From Liolophura sinensis (lineage: Eukaryota; Mollusca; Polyplacophora; Chitonida; Chitonidae): a stretch of DNA of 64,000 bases. Numbering within the stretch: position 1 is the stretch's first letter; the number at the start of each line of letters is the position of its first letter. The DNA is taken from positions 19,661,501 through 19,725,500 of the forward strand of contig NC_088303.1 of assembly GCF_032854445.1 (NCBI RefSeq). The letters are read 5' to 3'. The position numbers were made by a program, and so were the translations under genes. The notes below the pieces were generated by a model, which worked only from the letters and a program-made list of their open reading frames with translations, searched no databases and had not been told where the DNA came from. Positions 1 to 9,127 of the stretch are shown piece after piece.

Positions 1-1
1 G

Positions 2-1177
2 TTAAATATTAAGACAGAGCTAATAAGTTTTCAGAAGAATTATTTAAAGAAACACTTCAATCTCCGCGTGTCTACAGTGGCTGGGCATAATGCCCTAGTG
101 AGTAAATCCAATGTTGTTATAAATGGAACGACGTGGTCTATTATGCCCGCGTCGTCACTTTACCTGAATCTGACGGCCCACTGGGCACCGGATGAAATGT
201 CAGATGACACTATCGAGGCAGCTTTGAAACCCTATGGCGAATGCCTGGGTGTGACGAAACCCAGATTTTCAGACCCGGAGCTCTCACATGTTCGGACAGG
301 TATTCGGATTTACAGATTTAGGTGTCACAAAGTTCGTTATGTACCAAATTTTATTACTTTCGGTGGCGATATTGTTATGTTTACCTACCCCGGGCAAACC
401 TATGAATGTCGGAAGTGTGGCCAAAAATCACACAAGGCGGCAGAGTGTAGGGCACTGTGGTGTTCTAACTGCGACGGTTTCTCCCCCCATGAGAATCCTC
501 ATACAGAGAAGGACTGTACAGATCCATGCCGAATGTGTGACTCAGGGCTTCATACGGTCAGTGACTGTTGTGCGAGAGCAATGTCGTACGCGGCGCGAGT
601 TAAGGGAAACCTACCGACTATGCGCCAGTATAATAAGGAAGACGCCGTAAAACAAGATGGCGTTGATGTTGACGTCAGCGACGATGAAGACCCATTCAAC
701 GCACCTGCTATGGAACTGGTTCAAGACAGCGACGAGAACGAAGACGAAATCGACGGGAATGGTGACGACAGCGCCGATGATGACGTCAGCGACGACAGCG
801 AGTCTGATAAGGAGATGGACGTCCGGGAGAATACTAAGAACACCGAAGAAGTGGATGTTGGTGATAATGAAACGTCATCAGCTGTCCCGAGGGTGAAGAA
901 TGTGGTCGTGGCTGACGTGCACGCTCCCGACGTGCGTTCACCAGTCCCAGTCGAGGAAAAGCGAGCTAAGTTGGACAATGGCAGTACAGCCGAAGAGGCA
1001 GCGTCATCTATCCCGCCCAGTTCCCATTCTACTGATTATGATGGTGTTGACGCCGATCAGTCGTCAGACTGTATGACGCCGACCCCATCTCAGGAGGGGG
1101 ACACCATGCTTCTTGAATACAGGAAAAGAAAATCGCTTGCTTCTCGTGCGAGGCAGCGAATGAAAAGAGACAAATAA
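2..1177 (+). CDS. LINE ORF1, zinc-knuckle nucleic-acid-binding protein (5' partial)
   Basis: The frame is open from the window edge to the TAA at 1177. The first codons match the region just after the N-terminus of copies 2 and 3, so the true start lies upstream. A conserved N-terminal block (NLTAHWAPDEMS, KPYGECLGVTKPRFS, YRFRCHK, FTYPGQTYECRKCG) leads into three knuckles. The first and third are C-X2-C-X4-H-X4-C; the middle one is expanded to C-X2-C-X9-H-X4-C. A long Asp/Glu-rich stretch follows, then KRAKLD (resembling a monopartite nuclear signal), MTPTPSQ, and a basic end with LLEYRKRK. ORF1 proteins of this type bind element RNA and help form the ribonucleoprotein. No break is visible. 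Confidence 0.9.
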   Translation, partial: LNIKTELISFQKNYLKKHFNLRVSTVAGHNALVSKSNVVINGTTWSIMPASSLYLNLTAHWAPDEMSDDTIEAALKPYGECLGVTKPRFSDPELSHVRTGIRIYRFRCHKVRYVPNFITFGGDIVMFTYPGQTYECRKCGQKSHKAAECRALWCSNCDGFSPHENPHTEKDCTDPCRMCDSGLHTVSDCCARAMSYAARVKGNLPTMRQYNKEDAVKQDGVDVDVSDDEDPFNAPAMELVQDSDENEDEIDGNGDDSADDDVSDDSESDKEMDVRENTKNTEEVDVGDNETSSAVPRVKNVVVADVHAPDVRSPVPVEEKRAKLDNGSTAEEAASSIPPSSHSTDYDGVDADQSSDCMTPTPSQEGDTMLLEYRKRKSLASRARQRMKRDK

Positions 1178-1213
1178 GTTTTAGCGTAATTAGGACTCTC
1201 TTATTTGACCACA

Positions 1214-4200
1214 ATGGGTATGTACGCTCTACCTTTACTTATTTGTATAATGAGCTTAAATAATATTCGTTTTGGGACTTTAAACATTAATGGTTTACGG
1301 GATCCGTCTAAACAAGAACATGTCAAGCAATTTGTTTTCGATAAAGGAATTGATGTACTATTCTTACAGGAAACACACTTCGAAAACTATAATGACACTA
1401 AATATTTGCAAATCCCGGGCGATGCAAGGTGGGCGTATGGGTCAAATCGAAGTTGTGGGGTGGGAATAATTATTAGGTATACGGTAGACTGCTTTATACG
1501 GAAAATACAGAGGTGCCCTAACGGTCGCTACATAAGCCTTAGGGTTGAGCTCAACAACACTGCTTTAAACCTTGTTTGTGTATATGCCCCTAATAATCCA
1601 AAGGAAAGAAAAGAGTTTATTTCTAATCTAGATAATGTGATGCAGGGCAGTGAGTTGGTTATTATGGGTGGGGATTTTAATTGTGTCGAGAGCATTGAAT
1701 TAGATAGAGCTGGCTGTGCCACTAATGGAAGGAATGATGGGGTGGACGAAATTAATAATTTGAAAAGAGATTTTGGAATTTGTGATATTTTTAGGCGCCA
1801 GTGTGCCAGTAGATTGGATAGATTTTATATCCCTAACGCTGTGTTTAAGTATGTAACCCAGTGTGATGGTGTACATGTGTCTTTTTCTGATCATTCGTGT
1901 TTGTTTTTTTATATTTCTTTTGAAGATGTCATTTCATGGAGGCCGTTCTACTGGAAGTGTAATACTTCTGTGTTAAATGACACGGAGCTTGTTGATAATA
2001 TTAAATCCGTCTTCCATGATATTTTCTCTGTCTGTACAACTGGTCATGCAGATCTAATAGACAGATGGGAGACATTTAAAAGGGAATGTAAAGACAGAAT
2101 TCGGAGTTACTGTAAGGAGAAATCTATGAATAAAAAAACGTGATTTGTTGGAACTTGAACAAGAATTAAATGCGTTAAAATCTAGTCCAATCATTAACTG
2201 TGAGCGTATTGACAATGTGAAAAAGACTGTAAATGCCCTTTATAAGTCGAATCATGCGGGAGCGGTTATCCGTGCTAAAGCTGTTCATTTTGATCAGGGA
2301 GAAAAACCAACCAAATATTTCATTAGACGAGAAGTTAGTAGGGGCAGAAAGAAGATGATCAAAAGTATTACTTGTCATAGTGACTCTTCAATATCCCATG
2401 AATCTCAGGAAGGCATTGCTAAGTGTATAAGGTCGTATTATATGAAATTGTATACTGAACAAGATATCGACTCCTCCATTCAAGATGAGTTCTTGTCATC
2501 GCTTCCGATGTTAAGTGACGATTGTAAAATTGCCTGCGAAGGCCTTTTGACTGAACAGGAGTTGTTTTTTGCAGTAAAACAATATGTCTAAAGCCGTTCG
2601 CCGGGATGCGACGGTTTGCCAGCAGAGTTTTATGTACAATTTTGGCTCCTGTTTTCGGGTGTGTTTACGGATGTAGTTAATCACTGTTTTAACTTGGGTA
2701 GATTAAGTAATTCACAGCGTTCTGGGTTAATCACACTATTATGTAAGGACCCCGACAATGCCGAAAGCATAAAAAACTTGAGGCCAATTAGCTTACTAAA
2801 TGTAGATTATAAGATTGTTTTTAAAGCTTTGTGCAATCGGTTAAAAAACGTGATCGATACAATTGTACTTCAGAATCAGACATGTGGAATACCAGGCCGA
2901 AGTATTTTTGACAACCTTCACTTATTACGAAATACATATGATTATGTTGAACAAAAAGATTTAAAAGGATGCTTTCTTAACTTAGATCAGGAGAAAGCCT
3001 TTGACAGAGTAGACTGGTCATTTTTGTTCAAATGTTTAGAGAAATTTAACTTAGAACCCGACTTTTGTAAGTGGGTGCAATTATTATATACTGACATTAC
3101 AAGTAGTGTTATTGTGAACGGGCACATAACAGAAGAATTTAAACTGAGTCGAGGTGTCCGACAGGGTTGTTCTTTGTCACCATTATTGTATGTTTTATCC
3201 TTAGAGCCCTTTATAGCCGCCATTAGAAACAATGACGAAATTAATGGTGTACGGTTACCCGGCACAAATAAGGAAACAAGAGTGTCGGCATTTGCAGATG
3301 ATACGACTGCAATTTTATCTGAAGAGAGTTCTGTTCCGCATGTAATTAAACTAGCAGAAAGTTATGGAAACGCCTCAGGAGCAAAACTCAACTTGTTGAA
3401 AAGCACGGTTCTTCCCATTGGTAGCTGGGACGAAACTAACGTGCACAGTGGTGGGCTTAACATCACTACAAATTCAAAGATTTGTGGGGTATTTTTTGGA
3501 CCAGATCAAACAGAACTCAATTCTGAGCGTGTTTTAAGTAAGGTAAAGAAACATGTATCAGCATGGAATGGAAGATATTTGACCCTACGGGGGAGGTCTG
3601 TCTTAATTAATACAGTTGCTTTAGCTGTTTTATGGTTTTCTGCACAGTGTACTCTGTTGCCACCTAAATGTGTCAATCAATGTTCCCAAACTGTGTTCAG
3701 ATTTTTGTGGGATAACAAGCCCGAAAGTTTGAGGAGAGTTGTCGTACATAATAAAATAGGGAATGGAGGTCTAAACGTACATAATATAGATTGTAAAATA
3801 AAAGCACTTGTTACTCGGCATGTTTTAAAATTAATTCATGGAACAACAGCGGAATGGAAATACTTTGCCATCTATTGGTTGGGTTTACCCCTAAGACATG
3901 TTTGTCGTGAATTCTGTCGTTCCAATATCCCACATTCTGAAAACATTCCACCTTTTTATAGACTGGCCTTGAGCGCCTGGAGAGAATTTACCACAGGTGT
4001 ACAGCAACCTGTAACATTGTGTTCAAGCAGGTATATTTATGAATATTTTGTAACAAAAATAGTACATTGTCCAAGAGCAATGGTGTCTATGCCGCATTTG
4101 GACTGGGTTAGAATATGGAAAACTGTTTTTCATCAATTCTTAGATCACAACTTGGTCAACTTCAGTTACAAGTTGGTTCATGACATTTTGCCCGTTAAGG

Positions 4201-4661
4201 AAAAACTTCTTAGGAGAAATGTAGCCACCGATGACTTGTGTGTTTTTTGCTCCCTGTCTGAAACTCGGCAACATCTGTTTGTACAATGTAAAATCGTTCA
4301 GGATGTGTTTAATGACTTTAACCGGATATTTGTTTTGTTTGCGAACTACCTACCAAATATGGACTCGGAAACATTAATTTACAAGGTATTCAATTCCACC
4401 TTTAACCAGGAAGTTAGAGCTGTGATGGTGTATGTCATATGTGTTCTTCAGTTTAGTATTTGGTGTGCACGCAACGACATAATATTTCAGAAAAAAAACA
4501 GGGATTCTGTTGCTATTGTTAAGGCCGCCAAAGGAATAATTAAAACCCGTATTCATGTTGACTTTTTTCGATTAGACAGGCCATCTTTCGAGAAAATCTG
4601 GTGTATAAACAAAGTCTTTTGTACATTACAGAATGATAAATTAGTGTATTTATTGAAATGA
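1214..4661 (+). pseudogene. LINE ORF2, endonuclease-reverse transcriptase, nearly intact
   Basis: Starts at the ATG at 1214, 37 bp after ORF1. The APE endonuclease shows FGTLNINGLR, LQETH, YAPNNP, GGDFNC, SRLDRFY and SDHS. RT motifs follow: RPISLLNVDYKI, DQEKAFDRVDW, GVRQGCSLSP and FADD at 3291-3302. Near the C-terminus a C-X2-C-X7-H-X4-C knuckle lies at about 4238-4291. Three defects are visible. Relative to copy 2, 13 codons including the YTW block are missing near 1793. A one-base slip in the A7 run near 2135 breaks the frame. A TAA at 2589-2591 lies between two compensating single-base indels. From 2592 to 4661 the RT and C-terminus form one open frame. The slip could be a sequencing error; the deletion probably damages the endonuclease. 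Confidence 0.9.
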
Positions 4662-5024
4662 GCAGCTAATGTGCAATTGTTCTATTCACAAAGCAGTCAT
4701 CTTTTCTGTGATATTTTATTTTAATTAAGACTGCCTTGTGATTTCAAAAGTTTGTGATAGCCGGGTATTGTGAAATCTTGTGTATTTGATGACAATCTGG
4801 GAATAAATTCAACAATTTTCAAAAAAAAAAAAACAAAAAAAACACCCAGTCTAGGGTATTCTACAGACTGTAAAAACAAACAATTTTTCTTGAACTCAAG
4901 TATAACGACTGTCCTTGCAAAAAGCACATTGGAATGTTGCTGGAAGAGAATTTTCACATCACCGTTAAACTGATTCTTTAATGATTTTTTTATTCTACAT
5001 TTTTCAAAGACAGTGTGCTCGAGG

Positions 5025-5032
5025 TATTTAAG
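5025..5032 (+). promoter_or_regulatory. TATA-like box in array spacer
   Basis: TATTTAAG lies in the spacer about 320 bp upstream of the tRNA. It recurs at 5685-5692, 6343-6350 (as TATATAAG), 7052-7059 and 13409-13416. It is too far upstream to serve the tRNA gene. It is followed by a strongly conserved stretch and could mark a separate short transcription unit in the spacer. This is inference from conservation and the TATA-like sequence only. Confidence 0.3.
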
Positions 5033-5355
5033 TCGTCACACCAACCATACCTACAACGACCTACGGTCAGGAGAAATCAAGGCATATTGGTGTTAGAAGA
5101 AAAAGAGTACAACGCGTTTGGTGTCGATTTGTGTTCGAGCGTGGGTAACAAATAACTTCTTGTTGTGTGAAGTGAAAGAAGTTAAATAGTGCTTTTATTT
5201 TGAGATTGTGTGAAATTGTACTAGGTGATTTTTGCGCAGCGCGTTATACTAACAAATCTGTATAGGAGATGATGTAAAACGTGAGGTTATAAGAAGGCCA
5301 CATTTCAGCTGTCGTGAAAAGGTCTGTTTAAAGTGTCTGTTTTTCTATTCTCAAT

Positions 5356-5428
5356 GGCCCCGTGGCCTAACGGATAAGGCGTCTGACTTCGAATCAGAAG
5401 ATTGCGAGTTCGAGTCTCGTCGGGGTCG
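5356..5428 (+). tRNA. tRNA-Arg (anticodon TCG), unit 1
   Basis: A 73-nt cloverleaf: acceptor GGCCCCG pairs with CGGGGTC with one G-U; the D stem, the anticodon stem TCTGA/TCAGA and the T stem GCGAG/CTCGT all fit. Anticodon TCG at 5389-5391; T loop TTCGAGT. A-box and B-box sequences are intact, there is no intron, and a Pol III-type T-run is at 5444-5447. Reads CGA/CGN arginine codons. Looks functional. Confidence 0.96.
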
Positions 5429-5463
5429 AAAGTATCCATATTATTTTGTTTTCAATATCGATA

Positions 5464-5529
5464 GTTAGACGGTGCGTCTAACCCAGTCTGTAGAATGCCC
5501 TAGACCCAGTCTAGGGCATTCTACAGATT
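5464..5529. repeat. Double-hairpin junction between units 1 and 2
   Basis: Two adjacent inverted repeats. A 7-bp perfect stem GTTAGAC/GTCTAAC (5464-5470 and 5476-5482) has a 5-nt loop. A 21-bp near-perfect palindrome (5485-5505 and 5509-5529, one mismatch) has a 3-nt loop. The left arm of the larger one is an inverted copy of the first bases of the next unit (CTAGGGCATTCTACAG). It replaces the spacer segment found before unit 4. Confidence 0.9.
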
Positions 5530-6013
5530 GTAAAAACAAACAATTTTACTTGAACTCAAGTATAACGACTGTCCTTGCAAAAAGCACTTTGGAATGTTGC
5601 TGGAAGAGAATTTTCACTTTACCGTTAAACTGATTCTGTAATGATTTTTTTATTCTACTTTTTTCAAAGACAGTTTGCTCGAGGTATTTAAGTCGTGACA
5701 CCAACCATACCTACAACGACCTACGGTCAGGAGAAATCAAGGCATATTGGTGTTAGAAGAAAAAGAGTACAACGGGTTTGGTGTCGATTTGTGTTCGATC
5801 GTGGGTAACAAATAACTTCTTGTTGTGTGAAGTGAAAGAAGTTAAATAGTGCTTTTATTTTGAAGATTGTGTAAAATTGTACTAGGTGATTTTTGCGCAG
5901 CGCGTTATACTAACAAATCTGTATGGGAGATGATGTAAAACGTGAGGTTATAAGGCCACATTTCAGCTGCCGTGAAAAGGTCTGTTTAAAGTGTCTGTTT
6001 TTGTATTCTCAAT

Positions 6014-6086
6014 GGCCCCGTGGCCTAATGGATAAGGTGTCTGACTTCGAATCAGAAGATTGCGAGTTCGAGTCTCGTCAGGGTCG
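6014..6086 (+). tRNA. tRNA-Arg (TCG), unit 2, slightly degenerate
   Basis: Same cloverleaf and TCG anticodon as unit 1. The 3' acceptor strand is CAGGGTC, giving one C-A mismatch in the acceptor stem. The D stem ends in T (GGATAAGGTG), giving a G-U closing pair. May still fold; function uncertain. Confidence 0.85.
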
Positions 6087-6121
6087 AAAGTATTTATAAT
6101 ATTTTGTATTCAACATCGATA

Positions 6122-6187
6122 GTTAGACGATGCGTCTAACCCAGTCTGTAGAATGCTTTAGACCCAGTCTAGGGCATTCTACAGATT
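6122..6187. repeat. Double-hairpin junction between units 2 and 3
   Basis: Same structure as at 5464-5529: the small stem GTTAGAC/GTCTAAC with loop GATGC, then 21-nt arms at 6143-6163 and 6167-6187 around CCA with three mismatches. The mismatches lie in the left arm (GCTTTAGAC), so it has begun to diverge. Confidence 0.88.
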
Positions 6188-6674
6188 GTAAAAACAAACA
6201 ATTTTACTTGAACTCAAGTATAACGACTGTCCTTGCAAAAAGCACTTTGGAATGTTGCTGGAAGAGAATTTTCACTTTACCGTTAAACTATTTCTTTAAT
6301 GATTTTTTTATTCTACTTTTTTCAAAGACAGTGTGCTCGAGGTATATAAGTCGTCACACCAACCATACCTACAACGACCTACGGTCAGGAGAAATCAAGA
6401 CATATTGGTGTTAGAAGAAAGAGAGTACAACGGGTTTGGTGTCGATTTGCGTTCGAGCGTGGGTAACAAATAACTTCTTGTTGTGTGAAGTGAAAGAAGT
6501 TAAATAGAGCTTTTATTTTGAAGATTGTGTAAAATTGTACTAGGTGATTTTTGCGCAGTGTGTTATACTAACAAATCTGTATGGGAGATGATGCAAAACT
6601 TGAGGTTATAAGAAGGCCACATTTCAGCTGCCGTGAAAAGGTCTGTTTAAAGTGTCTGTTTTTGTGTTCTCAAT

Positions 6675-6747
6675 GGCCCCGTGGTGTAATGGATAAGGCG
6701 TCTGACTTCGAATCAGAAGATTGCGAGTTCCAGTCTCGTCGGGGTCG
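6675..6747 (+). tRNA. tRNA-Arg (TCG), unit 3, probable pseudogene
   Basis: Acceptor and anticodon arms are preserved with anticodon TCG. The D arm reads TGGTGTAAT, which mispairs and alters the A box. The T loop is TTCCAGT instead of TTCGAGT, breaking the B box. Both internal promoter boxes are hit, so transcription is doubtful. Confidence 0.8.
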
Positions 6748-7383
6748 AATATGTCCATATTAGTTTGTATTCAAGATCGATAGTTGGGCGGGAATTTCTT
6801 TCCTCGCGCAACTAATGACTTTTATATTAAACGTGGAATGCCTGCTACGAGTTGATGACTTTGGTGTAACACTCAGTGTAGGGCATTCTACAGATTGTAA
6901 AAACAAACAATTTTACTTGAACTCAAGTATAACGACTGTCCCTGCAAAAAGCACATTGGAATGTTGCTGGAAGAGAATTTTCACTTTACCGTTAAACTGA
7001 TTCTTTAATGATTTTTTTATTCTACTTTTTTTAAAGACAGTGTGCTCGAGGTATTTAAGTCGTCACACCAACCTTACTTTCAACGACCTATGGTCAGGAG
7101 AAATCAAGGCATATTGGTGTTAGAAGAAAGAGAGTACAACGGGTTTGGTGTCGATTTGTGTTCGAGCGTGGGTAATAAATAACTTCTTGTTGTGTGAAGT
7201 GAAAGAAGTTAAATAGTGCTTTTATTTTGAAGATTGTGTAAAATTGTACTAGGTGATTTTTGCGCAGCGTGTCATACTAGCAAATCTGTATGGGAGATGA
7301 TGTAAAACGTGAGGTTATAAGATGGCTACATTTCAGCTGCCGTGAAAAGGTCTGTTTTAAGTGTCTGTTTTTGTGTTCTTAAT

Positions 7384-7456
7384 GGCCCCGTGGCCTAATG
7401 GATAAGGCGTCTGACTTCGAATCAGAAGATTGCGAGTTCGAGTCTCGTCGGGGTCG
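7384..7456 (+). tRNA. tRNA-Arg (TCG), unit 4
   Basis: A 73-nt gene with all stems paired, anticodon TCG, intact A and B boxes and a T-run (ATTATTTTG) about 16 nt downstream. With unit 1 it is one of two copies that look functional. LINE copy 2 begins 82 bp after it. Confidence 0.95.
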
Positions 7457-7709
7457 AAAGTATCCATATTATTTTGTATTCAACATCGATAGTTAGATGG
7501 CGGGAATTTCTATCCTCGGGCAACTAAAGACTTTTAAAGGAGGACCAGCGCAGAGGGGAGGTGGAGTGAAGACGTGCTTTTTTACAGCGCAACAAATCGG
7601 TGGCATCCTTAGGTATAGTGAGTGACTTTTTTTGTTCAATATTTTTGTGCCATATTGTTGACAAGACTTAGCTGAGTTCGAGGGTGTCTTTATTTGTGCG
7701 ATTTTGGCC

Positions 7710-9085
7710 ATGGCCCAGTCAAAATTCATGATAATGTCGAAGTCTGTTTATTTCCCTGTTCTGAACAAGCCGGACAGGCCATTGTCCGTAGCTATGTCTA
7801 CACGTAGCAGTGTAAGCTTTTTATCTGCCGTCCAAAGAGACTTTATTGAGGCTTTGTCAAGTGTGATTAACATCAAATCTGACTTAGTGTGTTTTCAAAA
7901 GAATTACCTGAAGAAGATTTTCTATGTTCGTGTTGCCACACAGGCTGCACATAGTGCTCTGTTGAAGCAGGAAAAGTTTGTTATTGGTGACACCGTATGG
8001 AATATTACCCCGGCCAGTTCTGTGTTTATGAACTTTACTGCTCACTGGGCTCCTGATGAAATGTCGTATGATTTGATAGCGTCCGCTTTGAAACCATACG
8101 GAGAGTGCCTTAGTGTTACGAAACCGCGGTTTTCTGACAAGGAATTTGCGGGCGTGCGAACTGGTATTCGAGTATATCGGTTCAGGTGCCACAAAACGCG
8201 GTATGTGCCGAACTTTATTAACCTGGGGGGTGAGGTAGTAATGTTTACATACCCTGGGCAAATCTACGAATGTAGAAAGTGTGGACATAATGGGCATAAA
8301 GCCATGGAATGCTGTGCCTTATGGTGCGATAACTGTTCGGGGTTCTCCCCTCATGATGATCTCCACAATGTGAAGGATTGTACACGAGCGTGTCGTATGT
8401 GTGGCTCGATGGAACCTGCAAGTGGTAATTGCTGTGCTCGGGCAAAGTGAAGAATTCTGTGCAGAATACGTCGAGCGTACAGGGCCCCGATCAGGACGTT
8501 GACGTTGTTGGGGGCGGTAGCGACGATGACTTAGAGTTTCCACCTCCTGCCATGAAAATTGTTAAACTGGACAAGGGCAACAACATAATTGACAACTAAG
8601 GAGAAGATGGTGATGATGTTGACGTAGATAGTGATGATGATGGTGATAGTGGTGATGGTGATGATGATGATAACGAAGAAATGGGCACACATGACGAAAC
8701 TGAGATTGACGCTACCAGAGCGGAGGATGATCCAGTGGGTGACATGGAGTGTGACAGAGGTACGCGCGTTGTACCTAATGTCACCAAAGACCGTGATGGT
8801 GTGACCAGAGATTTGTCTGGTGCGATAGAAGTCGAGGCGGAAGTCCACTGCGTGCGATCTCCAGAGCCCGTTGAACAAAAGAGAGCAAAACTGGACAATG
8901 AACCGGAGGGGACGTCATCGGCATTATGGAGCACTCTACCGTCGGATTGCGTAATGCAGGGGGACTCGGACATATCTGAAATCATGACACCCACCCCCTC
9001 TCAAGGTACTGATAAAATGTTATTAGAGTATCGGCGCAGGAAATCTTTCGCCTCTCGTTCGAGAGCGCGTAAAGACAATGAATAG
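7710..9085 (+). pseudogene. LINE ORF1, copy 2, broken
   Basis: ATG at 7710. This copy shows the N-terminus missing from copy 1 (STRSSVSFLSAVQRDFIEAL, then FQKNYLKKIFYVRV). The conserved block and the first two knuckles are intact. In the third the histidine is replaced by proline (CRMCGSMEPASGNC). A TGA at 8448-8450 ends the frame; an Asp-rich stretch follows in another frame with a TAA at 8597-8599. From 8681 the tail is open again and keeps KRAKLDN, MTPTPSQ and LLEYRRRK. Not able to give a full-length protein. Confidence 0.9.
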
Positions 9086-9127
9086 ATTTTACTAGGATAT
9101 GTTCATGGATATGCTCCCACATGAACA

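Larger units (their letters stand above)
1..4841 (+). mobile_element. Tx1-like LINE, copy 1 (5' end outside window)
   Basis: A non-LTR retrotransposon with ORF1 then ORF2, a short 3' UTR with an AATAAA signal near 4801 and an A-rich tail at 4821-4841. The 3' flank enters the tRNA-Arg repeat at ACACCCAGTCTAGGG. It is the least damaged of the three related copies: ORF1 is open throughout and ORF2 has one frameshift, one stop and one small deletion. Clade placement rests on the zinc-knuckle ORF1, the APE endonuclease, and RT signatures such as DQEKAFDRVDW and GVRQGCSLSP, which are typical of the Tx1/L1 group. Synonymous differences from copies 2 and 3 are frequent, so the three are separate lineages rather than recent duplicates. 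Confidence 0.93.
4842..7538 (+). repeat. tRNA-Arg tandem array, units 1-4
   Basis: Four head-to-tail units, anchored at the conserved stretch after ATTCTACAGATTG (positions 4870, 5530, 6188, 6897; spacings 660, 658, 709). Each holds about 500 bp of spacer, one tRNA-Arg gene and a T-run after it. The spacers are nearly as similar as the tRNAs. Conserved landmarks are an imperfect palindrome TACTTGAACTCAAGTA, a TATTTAAG box, the motif CATACCTACAACGACCTA, and TACTAAC or a variant. Units 2 and 3 begin with a palindromic junction in place of a segment of about 110 bp that is present before unit 4. The spacing differences come from that segment. This looks like a locally homogenised tRNA gene cluster. 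Confidence 0.93.

Noticed and set aside
721-978. Ser-rich - strand ORFs opposite the ORF1 acidic tails (also near 8596-8994 and 14911-15324)
   Set aside because: Complement of GAC/GAT/GAA-rich coding sequence; frame shadows.
4842-5350. Spacer as a spliced-leader, snRNA or 5S RNA gene
   Set aside because: No match to 5S or U snRNA landmarks, and the Sm-like ATTTTTG has no proper downstream hairpin; kept only as a possible unknown transcript.
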